Assembly (NCBI GenBank): GCA_018897395.1
Contig: JAHIKV010000257.1
Span: forward strand, 1-28,106
DNA from: Planctomycetota bacterium
GTDB lineage: Bacteria > Planctomycetota > Planctomycetia > Pirellulales > Thermoguttaceae
Direction: 5' to 3'
DNA length: 28,106 nt
Shown: positions 14,118 through 22,439 of the stretch, one piece after another
How the letters are laid out: each line of letters begins with the position of its first letter
Numbering within the stretch: position 1 is the stretch's first letter
Program-made: the position numbers and the translations under genes
Notes under the pieces: model-generated
Told to the model about the DNA's origin: nothing
The model's input: the letters and a program-made list of their open reading frames with translations, nothing else
Database searches by the model: none

Positions 14118-16457
14118 ATGTCATCGTGTCTGCTTCGTCGTCGCGTGGGATATTGGATTCTGGTCCTCGCCGTGGTTTCTTCCCTGCTTGTTGTTAGTGA
14201 ACCCGTCTTTGCCGCGAGCGACGAGCCTGCCAAGGTGCAAGGCCCGGCCTTGACGATGGAGGCTGAGAAAAAGCCCCAATCCGACGAAGCCGTGCAGACG
14301 GAATACTTCAAACATGAGGACGACGCGGCCCAGCCCGACGTGAACGCTACGTCCGAGAATGCCGCCGCCGGGACGGAAAAAGTGCCGGACGGGGAGACGG
14401 TGAAGAAGGAGTCCGCCGAGCAGGAGGCGAAAGCGGAAGAAACCGCCGAGAAGGAGAAGCCTCAACCAGCCGAGAAGAAATCCGAACGAAAAACCGCCGA
14501 TACGGTCGGCGAGCCGCTGGCCCCCGGAATGATGAAGTTGTTGCAAGACGAGATCGTCGCGGGCATTAAACGTCGCGGAATGACCACTCGGTTCGCACGT
14601 TTCCAGAACTACGCGATCGGAAAAGTGAATGCCTCGGCCGGCAAGTACACCGGCTCCGAGTTGGCGGGCAACTGCCGGCTGCGATGGTACGACCACCTGA
14701 TGCGCAACATGTTGGCCGCCCCGGCCGAGGCAGAGAGTTTTACCCGCGCGCTGCACGTCGCCGCGCGCGACGACCGCCAGGGGCTTACCAAACTGCTCGG
14801 CATGGCGGCAGCCAAGCTGGACCTGGGCGAACGGAAGCCACGCCGGCCGATCGCGGCCGAATCCCCGCAGCAGGCGCTGGACGCGATCCAGCAGGCCCTG
14901 AGCGAGGCCCAGGTTTCGTATTGCGCCGCTTTGGCCCCGCTGAGCAAATCGGAAATCCGCGAGCTGTTGGACAACGCAGTCCGCGTGCTGTCGACGCAGA
15001 ACCGCTTGGGGCACACGCTCGGCGACCGTGGCGCCGGGCGACGAATGTGCGACCTGATGGAAAAGATGGACCGCGGTGCATTGGCCGCCGCCGCCGAAGC
15101 ACTGGCCCCGATCGCCGACGTGCGATTCCTGGAGAAACTCAAATCCTTGCCCGCCGAAGGAAATGTAAAGGTCGCCGGAGTGACGGGCACGGTGGCTGCG
15201 CGGATCGACACGCCCGCCGGCGCGATTATCGTCGGCGGCAAGGGACAAAACACCTACGATCTGGACAAGATGCCCGACGTGGCCGCGGTGATCGATCTGG
15301 GCGGGAACGACGTTTACAACGAGGGAACGGTCGGCCCGCAGCGGCCAGTGCTGCTGCTGATCGACCTGGCGGGCAACGACGCCTATCGCGGCGACAATCC
15401 CGGCATTCAGGGCGGCGCCGTCCTCGGCGTTTCCATGCTGCTCGACCTGGAGGGAGACGACGCATACCTGGCACGGGAAGTCGCCCAAGGATCGGTGTTG
15501 GCAGGCGTCGGAGTGTTGGTCGATTATGCGGGCAACGACAGCTATGCCGGAGTTCGGCGGATGCAGGGGCAGGCCCTGGGAGGAATCGGCTTGCTGGTGG
15601 ACCGCGCGGGCAACGACGACTATCGCGCGGCACTTTGGGGGCAAGGGCTAGGCGGCCCCTTGGGGTTCGGACTGTTGGACGACCTGGACGGCGACGACCA
15701 CTATTACTGCGGCGGAATGTGGCAAGATTCATACGAGGAAACGCCGGGACTGGAAGGCTGGGGGCAGGGCGTCGGCGCGGGCCTGCGGCAAGTGGCCAAC
15801 GGAGGAGTCGGAGTGATCCTCGACGGCGGCGGAGACGACGTCTACGAGTTCGACTATCTCGCCCACGGCGGAGGATATTGGTGCGGACTGGGCTTCGCTC
15901 GAGATTTCGGCGGAAACGACCAACGTCTGGTCACCCAGAAGTCATTCAACGGAGGACCGCGGACCGAACCTAATTTTCAGCGGTTCGGTTGCGGTTGGGG
16001 ATGTCATTACGCGATGGGATTCTTGTTCGACGACGCCGGCAACGACGTCTACGATGGCCGGATCATGGGCACCGGCATGGCCTGGGACTGCTCGATGGGC
16101 ATACTCTGTGACTTCGCCGGAAACGACGAGTACAAGCCCACCGGCGGACTGACGCAAGGGACCGGCGCCCAGATGGGATTCGGAATCCTCTTCGACTATA
16201 ACGGCGACGACGTGTACCACGGACGCAACCAGGGATATGCCCCTTCGAGCATCTCATACCACGACTTGCCCGGCTGCGGCGGCAACTTCAGTTTTGTCGT
16301 CGATTACGGCGGCAAGGACGCATACGGATGCGGCGCGCGAAACAGCAGCTACATTCAGCGAGGAGACGCGGGCGGATTCGTCATCGACCGGCCGCGACAG
16401 GACGAGTCGGATTCAACGGCGAACCACTCGCCGCCGGAAAACACCGCCGGCTCATAA
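14118..16457 (+). CDS. Exported protein with 12 DxxGNDxY repeats
   Basis: A 779-residue exported protein. The ATG at 14118 is chosen because AGGAG lies 8 nt upstream and the signal peptide (WILVLAVVSSLLVVSEPVFA) then follows directly. Residues about 35-135 form a Glu/Lys/Ala-rich charged linker. A helical region follows (about 140-370). Residues about 393-735 hold 12 units of a hydrophobic-D-x-x-G-(N/D)-D-x-Y motif (for example DLAGNDAY, DYAGNDSY, DFAGNDEY), many of them 26-28 residues apart and separated by Gly-rich stretches. The eighth copy is degenerate (GGNDQR). The spacing suggests a beta-solenoid, and the Asp/Asn density suggests calcium binding similar in idea to RTX repeats, though the motif differs from GGxGxD. 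Function unknown. It is probably co-transcribed with the next exported gene. Confidence 0.85.
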   Translation: MSSCLLRRRVGYWILVLAVVSSLLVVSEPVFAASDEPAKVQGPALTMEAEKKPQSDEAVQTEYFKHEDDAAQPDVNATSENAAAGTEKVPDGETVKKESAEQEAKAEETAEKEKPQPAEKKSERKTADTVGEPLAPGMMKLLQDEIVAGIKRRGMTTRFARFQNYAIGKVNASAGKYTGSELAGNCRLRWYDHLMRNMLAAPAEAESFTRALHVAARDDRQGLTKLLGMAAAKLDLGERKPRRPIAAESPQQALDAIQQALSEAQVSYCAALAPLSKSEIRELLDNAVRVLSTQNRLGHTLGDRGAGRRMCDLMEKMDRGALAAAAEALAPIADVRFLEKLKSLPAEGNVKVAGVTGTVAARIDTPAGAIIVGGKGQNTYDLDKMPDVAAVIDLGGNDVYNEGTVGPQRPVLLLIDLAGNDAYRGDNPGIQGGAVLGVSMLLDLEGDDAYLAREVAQGSVLAGVGVLVDYAGNDSYAGVRRMQGQALGGIGLLVDRAGNDDYRAALWGQGLGGPLGFGLLDDLDGDDHYYCGGMWQDSYEETPGLEGWGQGVGAGLRQVANGGVGVILDGGGDDVYEFDYLAHGGGYWCGLGFARDFGGNDQRLVTQKSFNGGPRTEPNFQRFGCGWGCHYAMGFLFDDAGNDVYDGRIMGTGMAWDCSMGILCDFAGNDEYKPTGGLTQGTGAQMGFGILFDYNGDDVYHGRNQGYAPSSISYHDLPGCGGNFSFVVDYGGKDAYGCGARNSSYIQRGDAGGFVIDRPRQDESDSTANHSPPENTAGS

Positions 16458-16480
16458 TTCGGTATTACGTAACGTTGTTG

Positions 16481-16583
16481 AAATAGCCGGGGGCTAACAG
16501 CCCCCGGTGTGCGGCGAGCAAGACTGCAAGGGGCGTTACAGCTTTGGGGCAGCTCTCCGGGGGCTGTTAGCCCCCGGCTATTT
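16481..16583. repeat. Perfect 27-bp inverted repeat with palindromic arms
   Basis: The arm AAATAGCCGGGGGCTAACAG continuing to CCCCCGG (16481-16507) is repeated exactly inverted at 16557-16583. Each arm is itself a hairpin, CCGGGGGCT-AAC-AGCCCCCGG. It lies between two exported-protein genes and could act as an intra-operon stabiliser or partial terminator. Confidence 0.95.
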
Positions 16584-16626
16584 GCCATATTTTCTCTCGA
16601 TCTCAGGTTCACACATCGGAGTGTTT

Positions 16627-17754
16627 ATGACCATTCGCATCTTGGCCGGATGTTTTCTCATATCGCTCGGAACGATTGCCTTGGCCGACGACGCGCCGTC
16701 GAAAGCCGACGCCAAGCCGGAGCAAACCGCGACGGAGCCGAAGCCGACGCTTAGCCCCGAGATGGCGGCGCTGAGAGACCGCGTCCGAAGTGTCCTGGCG
16801 GCGCACTCGCGGCAAACCTTCAACACCCGCGACAACTCCGCCACGGAAATACTCGGCCGTTGCCTGGCCTTCGGGTGCGAGACGGAGGTCTCGCTGGAAT
16901 CGCCCCGCGGACAGCGCATCAACGGCATCACCTGCCTCTGCTGGAACTATCCCTGCGCCGGCTACAACATGCTCGGTTACAGCCGGGAACATATCGCCGC
17001 GCGGATCGGCTACGGATACCAAGAGCATCCGGGCGAGTTCCTGGCAATGCTGGCGATGTCGCGCGTCCCGGCCGATTACCCGGTCCGCGTCGGCAAGGAC
17101 GAGCGGAAGGTGTCCGACCTGGTCGAGGCGGAAAAGCTCGGCTGCCGCGAGGGGAGCGATAAGTCGCTCGCCTTGATCGGATTGAGCTACTACCTCGACG
17201 AACCCGTCTGGCAAAACGATTTGGGCCAACAGTGGTCGATCGAGCGGATCATCGAGGAAGAGATCGCCCGGCCGATACTGACCGCGCCGGAGGGCGGATT
17301 GAATCGGCTGATGGGGCTTAACTATGCGGTCGAGCGACGCGAAAAAGAGGACGAGCCGATCGAAGGTCAATTCGAGCGGGCGAAGAAGTACATCGGCGAG
17401 TATCAGGATTACGCCCTAAAGCTGCAAAACTCCGACGGCGGTTGGGGGCCGCATTTCCTCGCGGCAAAGAGCACCGCCGGCGACCCGGCCGCCCAGTTGC
17501 GGGCGACCGGCCGCGTGCTCGAATGGTTGGCCCTCTCATTGCCCGACCAGCGGCTGCAAGACTCCCGAGTGGTCAATTCGGTACACTATCTGACCCGATT
17601 GCTGGGAAGTCAGCGTTACCGATGGAATGCCCCTTCGCTTAACACGCAAGAAATCGTTTCCCTCTGTCACGCGCTGCACGCCCTGGCGATCTACAACCAG
17701 CGGGTATTCAAGCCGTTCGACGCCGAGGAGAAGCCCGAGCCGGCGAGTGCGTAG
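16627..17754 (+). CDS. Exported alpha/alpha-toroid (prenyltransferase/squalene cyclase repeat-like) protein
   Basis: A 375-residue protein with a signal peptide (MTIRILAGCFLISLGTIALA) and an Ala/Lys/Pro linker. Its helical domain includes LKLQNSDGGWG (about 264-274), the QxSDGGWG-type motif of terpenoid-cyclase/prenyltransferase alpha/alpha toroids. A Cys-rich stretch TCLCWNYPCAGY sits near residues 100-112. The catalytic acid motif of true cyclases is not evident, so enzymatic activity is doubtful. The ATG at 16627 is preferred over upstream codons because it begins the signal peptide and has GGAG 7 nt upstream. It follows the DxxGNDxY protein and probably shares its promoter. Function unknown. 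Confidence 0.75.
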   Translation: MTIRILAGCFLISLGTIALADDAPSKADAKPEQTATEPKPTLSPEMAALRDRVRSVLAAHSRQTFNTRDNSATEILGRCLAFGCETEVSLESPRGQRINGITCLCWNYPCAGYNMLGYSREHIAARIGYGYQEHPGEFLAMLAMSRVPADYPVRVGKDERKVSDLVEAEKLGCREGSDKSLALIGLSYYLDEPVWQNDLGQQWSIERIIEEEIARPILTAPEGGLNRLMGLNYAVERREKEDEPIEGQFERAKKYIGEYQDYALKLQNSDGGWGPHFLAAKSTAGDPAAQLRATGRVLEWLALSLPDQRLQDSRVVNSVHYLTRLLGSQRYRWNAPSLNTQEIVSLCHALHALAIYNQRVFKPFDAEEKPEPASA

Positions 17755-17811
17755 CTGTGGATGGTTGTTAATCGTATTTTTCACCAATGTTTAGTCCGGA
17801 TTATTCATAAG

Positions 17812-17888
17812 GGTGCCATGTGGCAAGCGCAGCTTGCCCGTGGCGTGACATCGGGGAACACGGGTAAGCTGCGCTTACCCATGCCACC
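17812..17888. repeat. Palindromic intergenic element
   Basis: Arms beginning GGTGCCATGTGGCAAGCGCA and ending GCGCTTACCCATGCCACC are inverted partners. It lies between the convergent toroid and UroD-family genes. Confidence 0.85.
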
Positions 17889-17964
17889 CGATTCCAGGCT
17901 AAACGGACACGCTGTTGCTAATTTACCCCGTGTGGTAAGAGATGCTGGCTAAATCGACCGCGAC

Positions 17965-18996
17965 TCAGCGATCGGTCTGGTATACCGCCAGAATGTTTTC
18001 CGGCGGCGCGTCGGGGTGGAAGAGATTGGCGGGGGCAAGGATATAGCCACCGTCGCGGCCGAGGACGTCGCAATAGCGGCGGGCCTCGGTACGGACCTCC
18101 TCCGGCGAGCCGTGCGGCAGCAGGTGCTGCATGTCCATCCCGCCGCGGAAACTGATCCGCCCGGCGAAATCGGCCGCCAGCCGCTCCGGCGCCATTTCCG
18201 GCCCGACCGGCTGGATCGAGTCCAGCACGTCCACGCCCAGGGCAATCAGTTCCGGGATGAACGGCCCGATCCGCCCACAGCTATGGTAAAGCATCTTCGC
18301 CCCCAGCGCGTGGATGCAATCGACCATCTCCTTGATGTATGGCGCGACGAACTCGCGGAACATGGGCAGCGAGATCAACGGGCCGTTCTGGCTGCCCAGG
18401 TCGCTGATCAACAGGAACAGGTCGATCCGCCCGCCGGTGGCTTCGGCCGCCCGAGTGTAGTCCTCCAGATAGAAGTCGGTGAACTTGCGGCTGAGAAAGT
18501 GCGCCCAATCGGGCCGTTCGATCATGTCGACGAACATCCCCTCCCAGCCGCGGACCAGCGCGGGGCGCTGCCAAACGTCGGCAAATCCGTAGAGTAGTGC
18601 ATATTCGTCCAGGCAGCGACATTGCTCGGCCAGAGGCGCGTGATCGAGCGCGTCGGGCGACGGCCAATCGAAGTTCCTCAAGTCGTCGAAGGTTTTTGCG
18701 TCGGCCAAAGCTCCGTGGACGTCCTCGCGCATCGGTCCCCAGGGCGTCTGGCGATAGACGTAGCGTTCGCCCCAGAAGTTTTGGAATACGCCGCCATCGA
18801 CCTTGCGTTCCGGCGGGTCGGCGATCTTCAGATGGCGCACGTCGATGCCCAGTTCATCCAACAACCGCTGCCTGTCGTCGTGACCTACGTGGGCCAGCAG
18901 CCGGTTCCAGGTACACTCCTCGGCCCAGAAATCGCGGGGCGAGCGGTCGGGCGGCCGATGTTCCAGGGCTGTAATAACTCGTTCACGCGGCGTCAT
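17965..18996 (-). CDS. UroD-family methyltransferase-like protein
   Basis: A 343-residue protein of the uroporphyrinogen decarboxylase superfamily. The start MTPRERVITALEHRPPDR is typical of the MtaA/CmuA-like branch, as is the HSC motif (residues 238-240, YHSCGRIG), which in methylcobamide:CoM methyltransferases contributes zinc ligands. It is therefore more likely a corrinoid- or methyl-transfer-related protein than a haem enzyme. The ATG at 18996 lies 8 nt after the stop of the upstream C69 peptidase gene. An earlier ATG at 19011 overlaps that stop, so translation may be coupled. The substrate is unknown. Confidence 0.85.
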   Translation of the reverse strand: MTPRERVITALEHRPPDRSPRDFWAEECTWNRLLAHVGHDDRQRLLDELGIDVRHLKIADPPERKVDGGVFQNFWGERYVYRQTPWGPMREDVHGALADAKTFDDLRNFDWPSPDALDHAPLAEQCRCLDEYALLYGFADVWQRPALVRGWEGMFVDMIERPDWAHFLSRKFTDFYLEDYTRAAEATGGRIDLFLLISDLGSQNGPLISLPMFREFVAPYIKEMVDCIHALGAKMLYHSCGRIGPFIPELIALGVDVLDSIQPVGPEMAPERLAADFAGRISFRGGMDMQHLLPHGSPEEVRTEARRYCDVLGRDGGYILAPANLFHPDAPPENILAVYQTDR

Positions 18997-19004
18997 TGAA
19001 GCGG

Positions 19005-20582
19005 CTACCATTTCTCGTCGTACTTGGTCCAAAGCAGGTCGCCCAGGTCCCAGTAGGCCTCGGTCGCCTTGCGGCAGGCGGCGTGGGTCGTTTCGGTCAA
19101 AAAGGCGCGTGCCTTGGCCGGCGACTCATTGAACAACTCGCTTGCCCGCTCGACGACGGCTTTCTGCTCGGCCAGGAATTGTTTCTGGATCGGATCGCGG
19201 ACCTTGGCCACGTCGACGCGCATCTCTCCCCAGCGATGGGCCGCCAGGGTCGCCGCACGGTTGAACGCCCACCACGCCGAGCGTCGGCTGAAGCCGGTCG
19301 TCCGTCCGTCGGTCTTGTAATCCTCGGGCATGTCGGTCACGCCCGCGTAGATCGGCACGTAAGTGGTCATGGCCGTATTGCCGTAGCCGAGCCAGACGAT
19401 GCCCCCGACCGCGTCGGGAAGCCAGCCGCGCGACTGGGTGATGGTGACGTACATGCAGTACCAGCGGGCCATCGGACGCTCGCCTCGCCAACTCCAACCG
19501 CCGTTGATCTTCAGCAGCTTGTTCATCTCGTAGGGCATGAACGGGTTGGCCAGCGGGCTTTTCACCGTCTTGCCGGTTTCTTCGTCGGTGACGGTAAGGT
19601 TCTTCGTCATATCGAAGTCGGTCCCCTCGAAGGTGTCGCGGAAAATCTCCATGATCCGCTCCGGCGCGACCGGCTTCTCCGGCTTAACCGAGAACGGAAA
19701 GTGGTTGCTGTCCGGGTGCAGCTTCAGCGAGGGGGCCAACATGTCGAAGGCCCTCCACTCGCGCCGCGTGGCGGCCACCTTCACCCGGCTTTCGGGGCTG
19801 TAGGCGTCGTAAAAGCGGAACGGCCGCCCGCTCTTCGGGTCCCAGTATCCCAGCTTCTCGGCGATCGTGAAGACGCTTTTCGAGGCCATGTAATAGTCGG
19901 GGTCGGAAAGGTCGATCTCGCCGATCCGCGCCCCGTTGGCCACCACCGAGACGTGATCGTCGGGTACTCGCCGCGCGACCCAAGCCGCGCCGACGGCGTC
20001 CTTGCCCGGCCCGACGATTTCCATCAGCCACACTTCCTTGGTGTCGGCGATGGTCAGTGCCTCGCCCAGGTCGCACCAACCATATTTTTCGATCAGCGCT
20101 CCGCCGATGCGAACGGCCTCGCGGGCGGTTCTTGCACGCTCGAGCATCAAGCGGGTCAACGTCTCGCAGTCGATCAATCCCTTGTCGCTCTGCAACTCCT
20201 CGCGTCCCTCGAAGGTCGATTCGCCGATGGCCAGTTGATGCTCGTTCATGAGAGCATAGACGGCGGAGATGTAGCCGAAGGTCTCGGCCACTTGAGGAAT
20301 CTTGCCGGTGGGTTTGCGGCCGTATCGCTGCATGACGCCGCTGTCGTCGTCCACTCGCTTGGTCAGCAGAATCTCTTCGCCGGGGGCGTGCCTCATCGGC
20401 GGAACAACGAAGATCGTCGAGGCGTCGCGATGGCTGTCGCAGGTGTGCGAGGTCATTACCGATCCATCGACCGAGGCCTTGCGGCCGACCATGATCGAAG
20501 TGCAGCAACTGGCGTCCGTGATCCAGTAAACGGAGACGATTCCAAATGACAAGAAAAATGTCCAATACAATCGATTTCGCAT
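19005..20582 (-). CDS. C69-family (PepD-like) peptidase, exported
   Basis: A 525-residue Ntn-hydrolase of the dipeptidase C69 family. The motif CTSIMVGRKASVDGSV starts at Cys27 and matches the family's N-terminal nucleophile Cys. The residues before it (FFLSFGIVSVYWITDASC) look like a signal peptide, so removal of the leader would expose the nucleophile. Other family features are TSHTCDSH and ALMNEHQLAIGESTF. The ATG at 20582 is supported by GAGGAG 7 nt upstream. It is followed closely by the UroD-family gene. It probably hydrolyses dipeptides or amide bonds in the periplasm; the substrate is not known. Confidence 0.88.
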   Translation of the reverse strand: MRNRLYWTFFLSFGIVSVYWITDASCCTSIMVGRKASVDGSVMTSHTCDSHRDASTIFVVPPMRHAPGEEILLTKRVDDDSGVMQRYGRKPTGKIPQVAETFGYISAVYALMNEHQLAIGESTFEGREELQSDKGLIDCETLTRLMLERARTAREAVRIGGALIEKYGWCDLGEALTIADTKEVWLMEIVGPGKDAVGAAWVARRVPDDHVSVVANGARIGEIDLSDPDYYMASKSVFTIAEKLGYWDPKSGRPFRFYDAYSPESRVKVAATRREWRAFDMLAPSLKLHPDSNHFPFSVKPEKPVAPERIMEIFRDTFEGTDFDMTKNLTVTDEETGKTVKSPLANPFMPYEMNKLLKINGGWSWRGERPMARWYCMYVTITQSRGWLPDAVGGIVWLGYGNTAMTTYVPIYAGVTDMPEDYKTDGRTTGFSRRSAWWAFNRAATLAAHRWGEMRVDVAKVRDPIQKQFLAEQKAVVERASELFNESPAKARAFLTETTHAACRKATEAYWDLGDLLWTKYDEKW

Positions 20583-20667
20583 GATGTCACTCCTCGAAGA
20601 CATTGGGTGTTGGACCATGATTGGTAGAAAAACTACGAGCCGCTCCGGGGGCACTTTCCCGGCAAAC

Positions 20668-21267
20668 TTAACCGCGCCGGCGAGGCAGGTTTCCTCTTTT
20701 ACGCAGAGTCAGCAACTCCCGAACCAGCCGTTCGCCAGAAGCCATTTTTCCACTCTTTGTGCGAAACTCGCGTGCCAGCATCTCGATGGAAGCGGGCTTC
20801 ACGAGTAGTTGGTCGACTGGGATGCCCATTTCATGGTAGATGGTTACAAGAACATCGCGATCATCTTCAGATAGCGACGCAAGTCCTCGCTTGATGGACT
20901 CGACCACGTCGTCCACGCGCGAAAGCGGATACACGGGGCAGCCCGCAAGGAACGCCGGCAGCTTGATGCTTCCCCGCGCGGCCTGAATAACATAGATTGG
21001 CTTTTGCCACGCCTTAAAGGCTCCAACCTCAACGGCAACAGAGGAAGTAAGCGGGCTCTCGGTGGGGACGATCACAATTAGGGCAGCACTCTCGGCAGTG
21101 GCTCGCCAGATCGTGTCCTGGAAACTCTCTCCAGCCTCAACCCCATCGTGCCAGAATACGTCGAGACCAACTTCTTTAAGGGTGCGAGCCACCTGGGCCG
21201 CCAACCCTGCTTCCGTCAGAGGATATGACAAGAAGACATCGTATGTTGTAGTGGTTTGAGTGCTCAT
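20668..21267 (-). CDS. TIR-domain protein with C-terminal helical domain
   Basis: A 199-residue protein. Residues 8-125 are a TIR-like domain: YDVFLSYPLTEAGLAAQVA (box 1), LDVFWHDGVEAGESF, a strand ALIVIVPTES, then TSSVAVEVGAF with Glu80 in the position of the TIR NADase glutamate. The usual WxxxE Trp is replaced by Ser76. Residues about 130-199 form a separate helical segment (DRDVLVTIYHEMGIP to RELLTLRKRGNLPR), possibly a winged-helix or effector-associated adaptor domain. It overlaps the upstream TIR gene as ATGA (21264-21267). Bacterial TIR proteins usually consume NAD+ or make signalling nucleotides in phage defence; that role here is inferred. GC content is visibly lower than in the neighbours. 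Confidence 0.85.
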   Translation of the reverse strand: MSTQTTTTYDVFLSYPLTEAGLAAQVARTLKEVGLDVFWHDGVEAGESFQDTIWRATAESAALIVIVPTESPLTSSVAVEVGAFKAWQKPIYVIQAARGSIKLPAFLAGCPVYPLSRVDDVVESIKRGLASLSEDDRDVLVTIYHEMGIPVDQLLVKPASIEMLAREFRTKSGKMASGERLVRELLTLRKRGNLPRRRG

Positions 21268-21713
21268 GAGCGATGCCTTTCCACGCGCTGCCTCAACTCC
21301 TTCAAGTACTCGTCGAATGAGTTGATCGGCACTGCCTTCTTGGATCGGATAATGTTCGGAATGTTATCAACTTTCACATGGCACAGGATGGCAATGATTC
21401 GGGCATTCTGCCTTCTTCCCCAGGCGACCCCAACTTCAACAAGCACCCACTGGCGATTGACTGATTCCGGCGTCATTAGAACAACCATCTCGTTGGAGCG
21501 GATAATATGTTGTCGAATTTGCTCCGGGATATCGTCTCCTCCAGCGATATCGCGATCATCTCGAAAGGTCACCGCTCCGACGGCCTCGATCTTTTCACAC
21601 AGCGTCTTGGCAATCCATTTATCTGCGGTGGCATGACTGACAAAAACCAAATAAGGGGAGGTCTTCCCCTTGCTAGAGATATTACCATGTTTGCTCTTAC
21701 CCATTTTTCCCAT
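21264..21713 (-). CDS. TIR-domain protein with canonical WxxxE
   Basis: A 149-residue protein that is almost entirely one TIR domain. Box 1 is VFVSHATADK (23-32), followed by RDDRDIAGGDDIPEQI and the strand EMVVLMTPES. W89 and E93 (QWVLVEVG) form the WxxxE motif, with Glu93 the likely catalytic NADase residue. The N-terminal 20 residues are Lys/Gly/Ser-rich. It starts at 21713 or at the second ATG, 21704. The promoter at 21723-21751 is so close that the mRNA would be nearly leaderless. It is the first gene of a two-gene TIR operon. There is no long sensor or effector domain, so signalling or pairing with the second TIR protein is likely. Confidence 0.87.
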   Translation of the reverse strand: MGKMGKSKHGNISSKGKTSPYLVFVSHATADKWIAKTLCEKIEAVGAVTFRDDRDIAGGDDIPEQIRQHIIRSNEMVVLMTPESVNRQWVLVEVGVAWGRRQNARIIAILCHVKVDNIPNIIRSKKAVPINSFDEYLKELRQRVERHRS

Positions 21714-21722
21714 GCCTTGCTT

Positions 21723-21751
21723 ATTATACCTCTCGACAGGATACTTATCAA
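21723..21751 (-). promoter_or_regulatory. Strong sigma70-type promoter for the TIR operon
   Basis: The minus strand has a -35 TTGATA (21746-21751), a 17-nt spacer and a consensus -10 TATAAT (21723-21728). The first ATG (21713) is only 9 nt beyond the -10, so transcription would start at or just before the coding region. Confidence 0.8.
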
Positions 21752-21818
21752 TGGTAAGTTCTGGTAGTGGACCTTCGGGGAAGTGTCTGGAAAAAGCACC
21801 TATGCCTCACAAAATGCC

Positions 21819-22397
21819 CTATCCGTGCGAGCGTTCGATGCCGAAGGGGAGTTGCAATTGCGGGTCTCGCTCGCAGTCGGGGTTCAACTCCTTGAACAAC
21901 AGACTCGGCTGGATGTCGGTGTTGTTCTGGTACTTGTCGCTGCGGTACTCGGTGAAGTCGCCGCGGATGTCGTGATAGAAAATCTGGCAGATGGCCACGT
22001 CCGCGTATATCCGAACCGGTTGGACGGCGAACATTTCGAGCGTCCAATATCCGCAAAACCCGACGTCGCCGAATCCGGCCGTCACGTGTACGAACAGCCC
22101 CAGCCGGCCGATCGACGAGCGCCCCTCGATCATCGGCACGAGGTTGTGCGTTTCGGTGCGTTCGACCGTCCGGCCAAGATAGAGTTGGTGGGGTTGCAGT
22201 ACGAGTCCCTCGGGCGGAATACCGATCCGACGCACCCGATTGGCCTTCCGCATGTCGAGCACGACTTCCTCGTAGACCATCAATTCGTCGTGCAACGTGA
22301 GGTTGTAGCTGTTGGGATTCAGTTTCGACTCGTCGAACGGGTCGATGACGACGTTCGTGCCCAACTGTCGTTTGATTTCGCGGCCGGAGAGGATCAT
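21819..22397 (-). CDS. dcd: dCTP deaminase
   Basis: A 192-residue protein of the dCTP deaminase/dUTPase family. EGRSSIGRLGLFVHVTAGFG (91-110) and DVGFCGYWTLEM are the trimeric dUTPase-fold motifs, with the catalytic Glu of TLE at residue 121. It makes dUTP from dCTP for thymidylate synthesis. The length is typical. It starts 42 nt after the endonuclease III stop on the same strand, and the TIR promoter begins about 67 nt after its own stop. No strong ribosome binding site is seen. Confidence 0.93.
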   Translation of the reverse strand: MILSGREIKRQLGTNVVIDPFDESKLNPNSYNLTLHDELMVYEEVVLDMRKANRVRRIGIPPEGLVLQPHQLYLGRTVERTETHNLVPMIEGRSSIGRLGLFVHVTAGFGDVGFCGYWTLEMFAVQPVRIYADVAICQIFYHDIRGDFTEYRSDKYQNNTDIQPSLLFKELNPDCERDPQLQLPFGIERSHG

Positions 22398-22439
22398 GGG
22401 ATGAAATGATGAGTGTGGAAAGTAAAATGGCGAATTGCG

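Noticed and set aside
21819..22397. dCTP deaminase as part of the TIR defence operon
   Set aside because: Defence-type deaminases exist, but this one is a standard-length housekeeping type near nth, and the TIR pair has its own promoter.
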